This document shows, in pieces, positions 36,913 to 45,643 of a stretch of 58,926 nucleotides of DNA (its first letter is position 1; each line of letters opens with the position of its first letter). This DNA comes from Raineya sp964654605 (lineage in GTDB: Bacteria > Bacteroidota > Bacteroidia > Cytophagales > Thermonemataceae). The position numbers and the translations under genes were made by a program. Below the pieces are notes generated by a model, which saw only the letters and a program-made list of their open reading frames with translations, searched no databases and was not told where the DNA came from. The stretch covers positions 1 through 58,926 of the forward strand of contig CAZZLW010000079.1 of the NCBI GenBank assembly GCA_964654605.1. The letters are read 5' to 3'.

Positions 36913-37762
36913 ACTTTTGTAGTTTTTCTTTTTCGGGTACAGCTTCTTTGGCTGGTCTGCCAACAAAACTTGCCATTGAATTGTAGATGTTTAAGCCTTT
37001 GCCAACGAGCAAATCAAAAAGACGTGTAGGCATAATGCCTCGCAGAATGGGTATCAGATGAACCGACCAAGGGGCTTTCACTTCTATTTCGTTGTATTTT
37101 ACAGCCTTGATGATTTGGTCTGTGATTTCTTCGGGTTCAAGCAGTGGAGCTAATATAGGGGCTTCTACGCCTTCAAACATTCCTGTCTTGATGTAGCTGG
37201 GGCAAACCGTAGTTACGTGCAAATCGCCTTCCATTTCCTCCAATTCCAAACGCAAAGACTCCGACCAGCCTAAAACAGCCCATTTACTACCTACGTACAC
37301 ACTCATTTTCGGGTTAGCAAGAAGCCCCGCCGCCGAAGCAATATTGACGATATGCCCGCTTTTTTGCTTTACCATTTCGCCTACAAAACATCTGGCTACG
37401 TGCATAACCCCTAAAACATTGATACGGATGGTTTTTTCAATTTCTTTGTGTGAATGTTCGTGAAAATTTTTTCCGACCACAATCCCCGCATTGTTGAATA
37501 GTATATCCACCCTACCTACTTCTGAAAGGGTAAGCGTTGCGGCACGCGTAATATCGTCTAAATCGGAAACATCTACCACATAAGGATGCACCGAATAACC
37601 TTTATCGCTCAATTCTTGGGTGGTTTTCTCTAAATTTTCGGCATTGATGTCCCAAATTATCAAATCGGAAGCTCCTTCACGCAAACATTTTTCTCCTAAA
37701 AGTTTGCCAATGCCATTTGCTCCACCCGTAACTAAAACTTTTTTGCCTACAATCTTTGTCAT
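36911..37762 (-). CDS. SDR family NAD(P)-dependent oxidoreductase
   Basis: A 283-residue classical short-chain dehydrogenase. The cofactor motif TGGANGIG spans residues 12-19, NNAG follows at about 90-93, and the catalytic residues are Ser143, Tyr156 and Lys160 (YVGSK). The C-terminal extension (HLIPILRGIMPTRLFDLLVG) resembles membrane-associated retinol-dehydrogenase/DHRS-type SDRs, so a lipid-like substrate is possible but not shown. It is convergent to menA and divergent from the DUF349 gene. Confidence 0.9.
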   Translation of the reverse strand: MTKIVGKKVLVTGGANGIGKLLGEKCLREGASDLIIWDINAENLEKTTQELSDKGYSVHPYVVDVSDLDDITRAATLTLSEVGRVDILFNNAGIVVGKNFHEHSHKEIEKTIRINVLGVMHVARCFVGEMVKQKSGHIVNIASAAGLLANPKMSVYVGSKWAVLGWSESLRLELEEMEGDLHVTTVCPSYIKTGMFEGVEAPILAPLLEPEEITDQIIKAVKYNEIEVKAPWSVHLIPILRGIMPTRLFDLLVGKGLNIYNSMASFVGRPAKEAVPEKEKLQK

Positions 37763-37892
37763 AAGATTTCAGTTTTTGTGCGAATTTACAAATAAAATTT
37801 GGTAAATGCTCGGCTTGCAGAAAGTTTTTTTACAAAAAACAAAGACCTTCTAAAAAGTAGCCTAAAAAATAGTTTTCTTTTGAAAAAAATGC

Positions 37893-37900
37893 TATTTTTG
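37893..37900 (+). promoter_or_regulatory. -7 box for the DUF349 gene
   Basis: TATTTTTG lies 42 bases before the ATG at 37943. A TTTG at 37879-37882 is too close (10 bases), so the -33 element is uncertain. Confidence 0.35.
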
Positions 37901-37942
37901 CACCTCAAAATATTTCGCAAACGTAAAAGAGCGGTATTGTTT

Positions 37943-39775
37943 ATGATGGAAGAAGATAAAGTACTCGGTAACCAAGCAGACTTGGTAGAAACGGCATCTG
38001 AAAGCCTTGTTTCAGAAACAGAGGAAAATCATACAGAAGATTTTTCTCATTATTCAGCCGAACAGCTCCTGCATTTGGTTGAAAAGTATCATAAAAAAGA
38101 ACTTCCCGAGCAAGAGGTAGAAGAGGCGTATCAGCTATTTAGGCAAACAAAGCCTGTTTTTGATGCTTGGGTAGCTCATCAGAAAGAAGAAGCCCTACAC
38201 AAATACATTGCCGAAGGAGGCGAAGAAGATAGTTTTGTGTATAAGCCAAGCCTTACGGAAGCGAAATTTTATCAGATTTTCAATCAGGTTGCTAAAAAAC
38301 GCAAAGAAATACAGAAAAAAATAGAAGAAACGCTCCAAAAAAATTTGGAACGCAAGAAAGAAATTATTGAAAAACTGCGTGAGCTTATACAACTTGAACA
38401 AGAAAGCCGTCAGACCAACGAAATGGTCAAGAATTTGCAACAAGAATGGCGAAAAATAGGAGCTGTACCCAAAGGGCAATCAGGAAACTTGTGGGCAAGC
38501 TACAACGCCCTGATTGATATGTATTACAGCCGTGTAGGCATTTACAATGAACTCAAAGAACTTGACCGCAAACGAAATTACGAGGCTAAACTCGCTATCT
38601 GTGAAAAAGCAGAAAAATTAGCCGAATTGCCTTCTATCAAAGAGGCTATCAAGCAACTTACCGAATTGCACGAAGAATACAAACATATCGGACCCGTAGG
38701 AAGCAAAGAAGACCAAACTGCCCTGTGGGAGCGTTTCAAAAAAGCCTCTGATGTAATTTATAGCCGTAAAAAAGAACTCATAGAAGAACGCAAAAAAGAA
38801 CTTCAAGAAAATCTTGCGAAAAAAGAAGCTCTTTTGCAAAAAGCCCAAGCATTTGCCAGCTTTGTAGGCGAAAAAATCAAACAATGGCAAGATGCTACCC
38901 AACAGCTTATGGAACTGCAAAAAGAATGGGAAGCTATTGGGCAAGTGCCTTTGGAAAAATCCAAAGAAATTACCAAAGAATTTTGGCATAGCTTCAAGGT
39001 CTTTTTCCGCAGAAAATCTGAATTTTTCAAGAGTTTAGACGAAAATCGTCAGAAAAATTTGGAGCAGAAAATAGCCCTTTGCGAAAAAGCAGAAAGTTTG
39101 GCTAGCAATGCTACCGAAGAAAATTTGGAAGAAATTGCCGAAGAACTCAAAAAACTGCAAGAGCAATGGAAAGAAATTGGGGCAGTACCCGAAAACCAGA
39201 AAGAAGCTATTGCAGAACGATTCAGAAAAGTTTTAGACGAATTTTTTGATAAACGTCGCGGCTTTTTTGCAGAAAAAGATAAGGAGGAAAAAGAAAATTA
39301 CGACAAGAAAAATGCTTTGTGTGAGCGTCTGAAAAATTATTCTGCCGAAGACTTGGCAAATTTTGATATAGAAAGCCTTATTGACCAAGCCATTGAGGAG
39401 TGGAAATCTATTGGTTTTGTGCCACGCAAGCAAATTACCAAAATTAAAGACAAATTCTACAACGCTCTCAAATCGCTTGCTAAAAAGGTAGAAGATGGCG
39501 AAAAAAGAGATTACGTTGATTTGATTGTGGAAATTAAATGGGCAAACCTTAATGGCAAAAACTCTGCCAAAGACCTCGCCAAAAAAGAGCAAGCCATTCG
39601 TAAGAAAATTTCACAATTGGAAGATGAAATTTCAACGCTCAACAACAATTTAGGATTTTTTGAGGTTTCGGGCAAAGAAAATGCTATTCGGGGTAGTTTT
39701 GAAGAGAAAATTCGCAAAACAGAGGCTCAAATCAAAAGTCTTAAAAATCAGCTTAAAATGATTAGAAACCTTTAA
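37943..39775 (+). CDS. DUF349 repeat protein
   Basis: A 610-residue, highly charged and mostly helical cytoplasmic protein with five DUF349 modules, seen as repeated W-x-x-I-G-x-V-P units: EWRKIGAVPKGQ, EYKHIGPVGSKE, EWEAIGQVPLEK, QWKEIGAVPENQ and EWKSIGFVPRKQ. The C-terminus is coiled coil (ISQLEDEISTLNNNLGF). The family is widespread in Bacteroidota with no firm function. Two adjacent ATG codons (37943, 37946) fit the start. Its 3' end overlaps the convergent PagL-like gene by 14 bases. Confidence 0.9.
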   Translation: MMEEDKVLGNQADLVETASESLVSETEENHTEDFSHYSAEQLLHLVEKYHKKELPEQEVEEAYQLFRQTKPVFDAWVAHQKEEALHKYIAEGGEEDSFVYKPSLTEAKFYQIFNQVAKKRKEIQKKIEETLQKNLERKKEIIEKLRELIQLEQESRQTNEMVKNLQQEWRKIGAVPKGQSGNLWASYNALIDMYYSRVGIYNELKELDRKRNYEAKLAICEKAEKLAELPSIKEAIKQLTELHEEYKHIGPVGSKEDQTALWERFKKASDVIYSRKKELIEERKKELQENLAKKEALLQKAQAFASFVGEKIKQWQDATQQLMELQKEWEAIGQVPLEKSKEITKEFWHSFKVFFRRKSEFFKSLDENRQKNLEQKIALCEKAESLASNATEENLEEIAEELKKLQEQWKEIGAVPENQKEAIAERFRKVLDEFFDKRRGFFAEKDKEEKENYDKKNALCERLKNYSAEDLANFDIESLIDQAIEEWKSIGFVPRKQITKIKDKFYNALKSLAKKVEDGEKRDYVDLIVEIKWANLNGKNSAKDLAKKEQAIRKKISQLEDEISTLNNNLGFFEVSGKENAIRGSFEEKIRKTEAQIKSLKNQLKMIRNL

Positions 39776-40835
39776 GCAGACGTACATCTAAAAAATTGGC
39801 AATATGGCGGTGGGCTTTCATAGAAAAGCCCACTTTCCATTTCTGCCAAGCCTCGTATGTAATGCCCCAACGATGATACCACCAATGAAAAAAATCGGTA
39901 TCGTTGTAAAGATACAAGCCCAAATGTTGGGTAAAACGAAATTTGCCCAAAGCAAACTGATGACCTGCAAATACTCCCCAACGCCAAGCATTTTGGCTTA
40001 AATCGGCTTGCCTGATACGTTCTTGCAGAGAGCCGTCCCAATACACTTCTGTTCCGCCGCCTACAATGCTCAAACGTCCTATTTGTTTGTGTATCTGCCC
40101 GCCTGCACCTATCATCATAAAACGCTCTTTTTGCCCTACACCTGCTCCTTTGTTAGAAAGAAACAAGAAAGCCTCTTTTTCCCATTCTTGGCTTGGCTGA
40201 AAAGGTGTTTTGGGGCGTTGGGGGATTTCAAAGGGGTGTAAAGTATAAAGTAAGCCCACAGAAGTAGTAATCCAGTTGATACCCTTGTTGGGGTCTTTGA
40301 TACCACCATTGGATATATGCTGATAATTGATTTGCCATTGAAACTGCCAAAATTTATTTATGTGCAGTTGTAAGCCCCCTGCTACGTTCAAATAAGCACT
40401 CACGGGCAAGCTGTAAGAGCGGTTATTGGGGTTTTTGAGCGAATCAAAAGGATTGCTTAGGTACGAAAATCCCGCTACTCCTCGCAAAGTAAATTGTAAG
40501 CGTTTGGAAAGATTGAAGGTAGGTTCTAAAAAATAACCTATTTGCAAGCTTTGTCCCAAAACTGCATTGTCGTAATTGTAGTAGCTCAAAACCAGCCCCG
40601 ATTGCGGATAGCAAAGACAATTTTGCCAAACTTTTTCAGAAATTTTTTGCCAATTTGCTTCTAATTGCACTCCCCAAGGGTATGAGCCTGCTGTATTTTC
40701 TACTTCGGGGGAGTGTGCAAAAATAGTTCCATAATGCAGCTGCCCCCCCAAACGAAAAATACTTTTGGTGCTATCGTTTTGAGCAAAAGCCTGATGAAAA
40801 ATGCAGAAAGCAAAAATACAAGCAATCCATCTCAT
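39762..40835 (-). CDS. PagL-like lipid A deacylase (acyloxyacyl hydrolase family)
   Basis: A 357-residue outer-membrane barrel protein with signal peptide (MRWIACIFAFCIFHQAFAQ). The N-terminal half matches PagL/acyloxyacyl hydrolase: the catalytic His173 and Ser175 lie in YQHISNGG, with the preceding strand FWQFQWQIN. PagL removes the 3-O acyl chain of lipid A. The protein is about twice the size of PagL; the second half has further beta strands (RFMMIGAGGQIHKQIG, RWGITYEAWQKWKVGFSMKAHR) and may be a second barrel or an extended one. It lies downstream of pheT on the same strand and overlaps the DUF349 gene's end. Confidence 0.82.
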   Translation of the reverse strand: MRWIACIFAFCIFHQAFAQNDSTKSIFRLGGQLHYGTIFAHSPEVENTAGSYPWGVQLEANWQKISEKVWQNCLCYPQSGLVLSYYNYDNAVLGQSLQIGYFLEPTFNLSKRLQFTLRGVAGFSYLSNPFDSLKNPNNRSYSLPVSAYLNVAGGLQLHINKFWQFQWQINYQHISNGGIKDPNKGINWITTSVGLLYTLHPFEIPQRPKTPFQPSQEWEKEAFLFLSNKGAGVGQKERFMMIGAGGQIHKQIGRLSIVGGGTEVYWDGSLQERIRQADLSQNAWRWGVFAGHQFALGKFRFTQHLGLYLYNDTDFFHWWYHRWGITYEAWQKWKVGFSMKAHRHIANFLDVRLLKGF

Positions 40836-40902
40836 AAATTCAGCCTAAACACCCTCAAAAACAACAAAGCACTTCCGAATGTTTTGAACTGAGCCAATCC
40901 GT

Positions 40903-43347
40903 TTAATCTCTAATAATCGCTCCCAAATCTTTTCTAAAACCTTCCATAAGTTTCTGCATAGTTTTATCTATTTGCGAGTCGGTGAGGGTTTGCGTTTCGT
41001 CTTGCAAAATAAAACTAATGGCATAAGACTTTTTGCCTTCGCCTAATTGCTCGCCTTCATACACACTAAAAATATTTACAGCTTTGAGCAATTTTTTCTC
41101 TAATGCAAAGGCTTTTTGCTCTACTTCTTGGTAAGAAACAGATTTATCCAACACCAAAGATAAATCGCGGCGTACTTCGGGGAACTTTGAAATTTCTTGA
41201 TAAGTAAATTCATCGTTAAACTCGGCTACGAGCCAGTCCCAATCCAGTTCGGCATAAAATACAGAGCCTTTCAAATCGGCTGTTTTGAGAATGTAGGGTT
41301 GCAATTCTCCGATTTGGGCAAAAATTTTATGATTTTTTTGCAAAGCCAAACCATAAGCAAAAATACGCTCATCTGCGTTTTGCTTGGTAAAACCTGATAC
41401 TTTCAGACTTTGCAAAACTTTATCCAGAATGTTGTAGAAATGGTGAAAAGTAGTTTTGGGGGCAGGGCTATGTTGCCAGCCTTCGGCATTCCAATTGCCT
41501 ACTGCCCAAAGGGCTAATTGGGTTTGCTCCTCGTATTTTTCGGTTACACTGCCTTGCGAGCCTTTTTTGCGATAGATTTTACCAAATTCAAAAATTTTAA
41601 TATCTTTTTGCTTGCGATTTAGGTTGTAGGAAATGGCTTCTAATCCTGAAAAAATCAGACTCTGACGCAAAACTTCCAACTCCTCGCTCAATTTATTAAG
41701 AATAACCACATTTTGAGCTTCATCAATATTTTTCAATACTTGGGCGTATTCGGGTTTGGTGAGAGAGTTGGTGATAATTTCATTAAAAGCATTGGCATTG
41801 AGTATTTCTGTAACTTTTTGTTGCAACCTATGTTTGTCTATTTTGGGGAAAGATGCCAAAAAAGAAGCACTCAAATTTTCACTAAACTCAAGATTATTGA
41901 AGCCATAAATGCGTAAAATTTCTTCTACAATATCGGCTTCTCTGCGTACATCTACACGATAAGGAGGAACGCTCACACTGAACCCCTGCTCGGTTTCCTT
42001 GGATATTTCAATTTCCAAACCACTTAAAATGCTTTTAACGAGGGTTTTATCCAAAGATTTGCCAATGAGCCTATCCAGATTTTTGTAGCGTACTTCAAAA
42101 TGAAAAGGAGCAATGGGTTGCGGATAGATGTCAATAATTTCAGATGCGATTTTGCCTCCTGCTATTTCAGAAATCAGTACAGAAGCAAATTTAAGAGCAT
42201 ACACAGGCATATTGGGGTCTGTGCCTCGTTCAAAACGGAAGGAAGCATCAGTTTTTAGGCTGTGCCTTTGGGCTGTTTTGCGAATGGTATCAGGGTGGAA
42301 ATAGGCACTTTCAAGAAATATTTTGGTGGTATTTTCTGTAACGCCCGAATGTAATCCTCCAAAAACACCTGCCAAAGCAAGTGGCTTTTCGGTATCGCAA
42401 ATCATCAGGTCTTGGGCAGAGAGTTTGCGTTCTATGCCATCAAGCGTTACAAAAGGTGTATTTTCGGCAAGTTTTTTGACAATAATTTTGCTACCTGCAA
42501 TACAATCGGCATCAAAAGCGTGCAGAGGCTGTCCTAAATGATGCAAGACATAATTGGTAATATCTACGACATTATTGATAGGGTTCAGACCAATAGCTTT
42601 TAGCCTATTTTTCAGCCAAACAGGGGAGGGCTTCACGCTTACACTCTCAATGAGAATACCCGCATAGCGAGGGCAGGCTTGGGCGTCTTCTACAATTACT
42701 TGAATAGCTTTGCCTGTACCTTCTACAAATTGGGCATTGGAGGGGCGACATAATTCTTTTTGCAAAAGCACTTTCAAGTCTCGGGCTACGCCCAAATGCG
42801 AGGCGGCATCAATCCGATTGGGAGTAAGCCCTATTTCAAAAATATAGTCGGTTTCAATACTAAAAAACTCTGCGGCAGGTGTGCCATTGGGCAAGTTTGT
42901 TTGCAGAACCATTATTCCTTCGTGAGATTCGCCTATACCAATTTCATCTTCGGCACAAATCATTCCTACGGACTCCTCGCCACGAATCTTGGCTTTCTTA
43001 ATCATAAAAGGCTCGCCTGTGGTAGGGTATAGGGTAGTGCCTACCGTTGCTACTACTACTTTTTGCCCTTGGGCAACATTGCTTGCTCCACAAACAATAG
43101 GCAGAATTTCCGAGCCAACACTCACGGTGGTTTTGGAAAGTTTATCGGCGTTGGGGTGCTTTTCACAAGTAAGTACCTCGCCAATTACCAGACCTTCAAG
43201 GGCATTATTGAGCTTTTTGCCTTGATATAAATATACTTTTTCTACGCTTTCCACTTCCAAACCTGCTTGGGTAAGCACTTGGGCAAGGTGTTCGGGTGTT
43301 TCGCTGAGGTCAAGAAAGGTTTTGAGCCAATTGTAAGATATTTTCAT
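40903..43347 (-). CDS. pheT: Phenylalanine--tRNA ligase beta subunit
   Basis: The 814-residue beta chain of PheRS. The N-terminus MKISYNWLKTFLDLSETPEHLAQ and the tRNA-binding EMAP-like domain (EKHPNADKLSKTTV) come first, then B3/B4 editing domain, B5 domain (GLEIEISKETEQGFSVSVPPYRVDVRREADIVEEILRIYG region) and the C-terminal FDX-anticodon domain (FPEVRRDLSLVLDKSVSYQEVE). pheS is not adjacent. A well-spaced promoter (43365-43395) lies directly upstream, so expression is independent of the histone-like gene. Confidence 0.97.
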   Translation of the reverse strand: MKISYNWLKTFLDLSETPEHLAQVLTQAGLEVESVEKVYLYQGKKLNNALEGLVIGEVLTCEKHPNADKLSKTTVSVGSEILPIVCGASNVAQGQKVVVATVGTTLYPTTGEPFMIKKAKIRGEESVGMICAEDEIGIGESHEGIMVLQTNLPNGTPAAEFFSIETDYIFEIGLTPNRIDAASHLGVARDLKVLLQKELCRPSNAQFVEGTGKAIQVIVEDAQACPRYAGILIESVSVKPSPVWLKNRLKAIGLNPINNVVDITNYVLHHLGQPLHAFDADCIAGSKIIVKKLAENTPFVTLDGIERKLSAQDLMICDTEKPLALAGVFGGLHSGVTENTTKIFLESAYFHPDTIRKTAQRHSLKTDASFRFERGTDPNMPVYALKFASVLISEIAGGKIASEIIDIYPQPIAPFHFEVRYKNLDRLIGKSLDKTLVKSILSGLEIEISKETEQGFSVSVPPYRVDVRREADIVEEILRIYGFNNLEFSENLSASFLASFPKIDKHRLQQKVTEILNANAFNEIITNSLTKPEYAQVLKNIDEAQNVVILNKLSEELEVLRQSLIFSGLEAISYNLNRKQKDIKIFEFGKIYRKKGSQGSVTEKYEEQTQLALWAVGNWNAEGWQHSPAPKTTFHHFYNILDKVLQSLKVSGFTKQNADERIFAYGLALQKNHKIFAQIGELQPYILKTADLKGSVFYAELDWDWLVAEFNDEFTYQEISKFPEVRRDLSLVLDKSVSYQEVEQKAFALEKKLLKAVNIFSVYEGEQLGEGKKSYAISFILQDETQTLTDSQIDKTMQKLMEGFRKDLGAIIRD

Positions 43348-43364
43348 ACAGCACTATTTGCTTG

Positions 43365-43395
43365 CAAAGATACGCTAATTTTGATGTAAGGCAAA
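43365..43395 (-). promoter_or_regulatory. Promoter of pheT
   Basis: On the reverse strand TTTG (43395-43392) and TATCTTTG (43372-43365) are exactly 19 bases apart, matching the Bacteroidota consensus. The -7 box is 17 bases before the start codon. Confidence 0.65.
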
Positions 43396-43416
43396 TTTAC
43401 TTGCATACAGAAAAAT

Positions 43417-43442
43417 AAAGGACTTCCGTTGGGAAGCCCTTT
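43417..43442 (-). terminator. Terminator of the histone-like gene
   Basis: Arms 43417-43427 and 43432-43442 (AAAGGACTTCC with its near complement) form an 11-pair stem. The only mismatch in DNA becomes a G-U pair in the reverse-strand transcript, and the A-run on its left gives the U-tract, so it acts on the reverse strand. Confidence 0.7.
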
Positions 43443-43464
43443 GTAGTAAGATGTAGAGAGAAAA

Positions 43465-43725
43465 TTACTTTTTCTTTCCTCCTGATTTTGCAGTAGATTT
43501 TCCGCCAGAGGCTTTTTTTGCTCCACTGCTTTTTGCTTTGGCAGCTGCTTTTTTGTTTTTAATGTCTTGCACTTCCTTTCGGATGTCTTGGGCAAGCACT
43601 TTCAAATCTTGCATTGCCTTACGCACGCGAGTACCAGCGGCTTGGTTGTCTTTGTCGTAGAATTTTTCTACGTCTGCTTCAATAGAAGCAACGATTTCCT
43701 TTACTTTTTTGAATTTTGCTGACAT
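43465..43725 (-). CDS. Histone H1-like DNA-binding protein
   Basis: An 86-residue basic protein of the Bacteroidota histone H1-like family. A helical N-terminal half (KFKKVKEIVASIEADVEKFY, then RVRKAMQDLKVLAQDIRKEV) is followed by an Ala/Lys/Ser/Gly-rich tail that resembles the DNA-binding tail of eukaryotic H1 and chlamydial Hc1. It probably coats DNA or acts as a nucleoid protein. It is monocistronic, with a consensus promoter at 43770-43799 and a terminator at 43417-43442, and is preceded by a 523-base AT-rich gap. Confidence 0.92.
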   Translation of the reverse strand: MSAKFKKVKEIVASIEADVEKFYDKDNQAAGTRVRKAMQDLKVLAQDIRKEVQDIKNKKAAAKAKSSGAKKASGGKSTAKSGGKKK

Positions 43726-44248
43726 AGTAGTAAGGGTTTAAGTGAAACAAATAATGACGATTAACTTGCCAAATCTAAATATTCTTTTGAAAAGTGCAAT
43801 AAAAAAAATCATTTTTTTTTCAAAAATTTTCAACTTTGTTTATTAAAGCTTTGAAAATCAGAATTTTGTTAAAAGTTTTAGTATGCAAAATTGAGGCACT
43901 TTTTTTTGAAAAATTTTGCTTTTTAAGCCGATAAAATTAACTTTGATAAATAAAGTTTTTCTGAAAAAGCCTTGCAACTCACTTTCATTTTTGAAGTCAA
44001 ATTCTATGTCTTAAAAGGTTACTTTGAAAAAAAAAGTGGCTTTTTTGGGTATTTGAAATGAGTTTTGAAAATCAAAGTATCACTTTTTGAGAAGATTAGA
44101 CAATGAAAAGGTAGCTTGTAACGTTTTGCTGAAAAATTGTAATTTTTAGAATGGAAGCAAAAAACCAAAAAGAGCCAAATTTTGAACATAAATAGGACGA
44201 AAAATCTTTATTTTTACGGCAATTCCTTCAACCTAAATTAAAAAATTT
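43726..44248. other. AT-rich gene-free region
   Basis: This 523-base stretch between the divergent histone-like and aspartate kinase genes has no credible reading frame. It contains the histone promoter on the left, long A- and T-runs, two copies of a TTTGAAAATCA motif (near 43852 and 44063), and a weak promoter-like TTTG (44181-44184) with TATTTTTA (44209-44216, 24 bases apart) before the aspartate kinase gene. Runs of A/T may bend DNA; nothing else is recognised. Confidence 0.5.
43770..43799 (-). promoter_or_regulatory. Promoter of the histone-like gene
   Basis: On the reverse strand TTG (43799-43797) and TAGATTTG (43777-43770) are 19 bases apart, in line with the Bacteroidota consensus; the start codon is 45 bases downstream. 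Confidence 0.6.
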
Positions 44249-45643
44249 ATGCTTACTGTGGAAAAAATCGGCGGAACGTCTATGTCCGCTTTTGGCGAAG
44301 TTTTGCAAAACATCATTCTTTTTAATCCCAATCGTATCTACAACCGAATTTATGTAGTTTCGGCATATTCGGGGGTAACCAATTGGCTGCTGGAAGATAA
44401 GAAAACCAAAGAGGCAGGTATCTATCATTTTTTTGTAAAAAAGCAGAATTATGCTCAAAAATTAGAGGAACTGAGTTTGAAACTGCAAGAAATGAATGCT
44501 ACCTACCAACATTTAGGATTAGAGGTAGCAGTAGCCAATGATTTTATTCAGAAGCGTATCAGTGATGCTCAAAAGTATTTGGAGAGTTTGGCAGATGTTT
44601 TGGCTTCGGGCTATTTGCCGCAAGAAAACATTTATCAGGCGGCAAGAGAAATATTAGCTTCTATCGGAGAGAGCCATTCAGCTTTTAATGCTGTCAATAT
44701 TTTACAAAACAAAGGCTATAAAGCTACACTTATAGATTTGAGCGGCTTTCACGATTCCGAGCCGCTAACGATTGATGAGCGTATTAGAAAATACCTGGCA
44801 GGCATAGATTTTAATCAGACCATTTGCATTGTTACGGGCTATGCCAAGGGTATAGAAGGTATTATGAGAGAATTTGACAGAGGTTATTCCGAAGTTACTT
44901 TTAGCAAAGTAGCAGTGCTTGTAAAAGCCGATGAAGCCATTATCCACAAAGAATATCATCTTTCTTCTGCCGACCCCAATATTGTAGGCGTTGAAAACTG
45001 CCGCCCCGTAGGAATGACCAACTATGATGTAGCTGACCAACTCGCTGATGTAGGAATGGAGGCTATTCACCCCAAAGCCTCAAAACCTTTGGAAATAAAT
45101 GGCATCAATTTGCGTATCAAAAACACCTTTGAGCCTACTCACGAAGGTACGCTGATTACTAAAAACTATGTATGTCCTGAAAGTCGTGTGGAAATTATTA
45201 CAGGCTCGGATAAAGTAATGATTTTAGATATTCACGACCCGCTAATGGTAGGCTCGGTAGGCTACGATTTGCGTATAATGCAAGAGCTTGAAAAGCATAG
45301 CGTAAGTTATATTTTCAAGACTACGAGTGCCAATAGTATTTCAATGGTAATTTGGGAAAAAGATGCCAAAAAGGAGCTATTAGAGGCTTTGCAGAACAAA
45401 TACGAAGCTGTAACTATACAAGAAGCGGCTTTGGTGTGCTTGGTAGGTACTAATATTCACCAGCCGGGCATTTTGGCTCGTACAGCCCAAGTGCTTGCCG
45501 AAAATGCTATCAATATTCTGAGTGTGGGTTGTGCTTTACGTCAAGTGAATATTCAGGTGGTAGTAGAAAGGCAGTATTTTCGCAAGGCAATCAGTTTGCT
45601 CAATCAGTGCTTTGCAGAAAGAGAAGCGGTTTTTTCAAAGTAA
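44249..45643 (+). CDS. Aspartate kinase, ectoine-type
   Basis: A 464-residue aspartokinase, which phosphorylates aspartate for lysine, threonine, methionine and diaminopimelate synthesis. The N-terminus VEKIGGTSMSAF replaces the usual KFGGTS motif and resembles the Ask_Ect subgroup found in ectoine gene clusters. SSADPNIVG and YDVADQLADVGMEAIHPKASKPLE form the catalytic region, followed by ACT domains at the C-terminus (VMILDIHDPLMVGSVGYDL; LVGTNIHQPGILARTAQVLAE) for feedback control. No ectABC genes are in the window. It ends in a 9-base overlap with the convergent SpoIIE gene. Confidence 0.9.
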   Translation: MLTVEKIGGTSMSAFGEVLQNIILFNPNRIYNRIYVVSAYSGVTNWLLEDKKTKEAGIYHFFVKKQNYAQKLEELSLKLQEMNATYQHLGLEVAVANDFIQKRISDAQKYLESLADVLASGYLPQENIYQAAREILASIGESHSAFNAVNILQNKGYKATLIDLSGFHDSEPLTIDERIRKYLAGIDFNQTICIVTGYAKGIEGIMREFDRGYSEVTFSKVAVLVKADEAIIHKEYHLSSADPNIVGVENCRPVGMTNYDVADQLADVGMEAIHPKASKPLEINGINLRIKNTFEPTHEGTLITKNYVCPESRVEIITGSDKVMILDIHDPLMVGSVGYDLRIMQELEKHSVSYIFKTTSANSISMVIWEKDAKKELLEALQNKYEAVTIQEAALVCLVGTNIHQPGILARTAQVLAENAINILSVGCALRQVNIQVVVERQYFRKAISLLNQCFAEREAVFSK

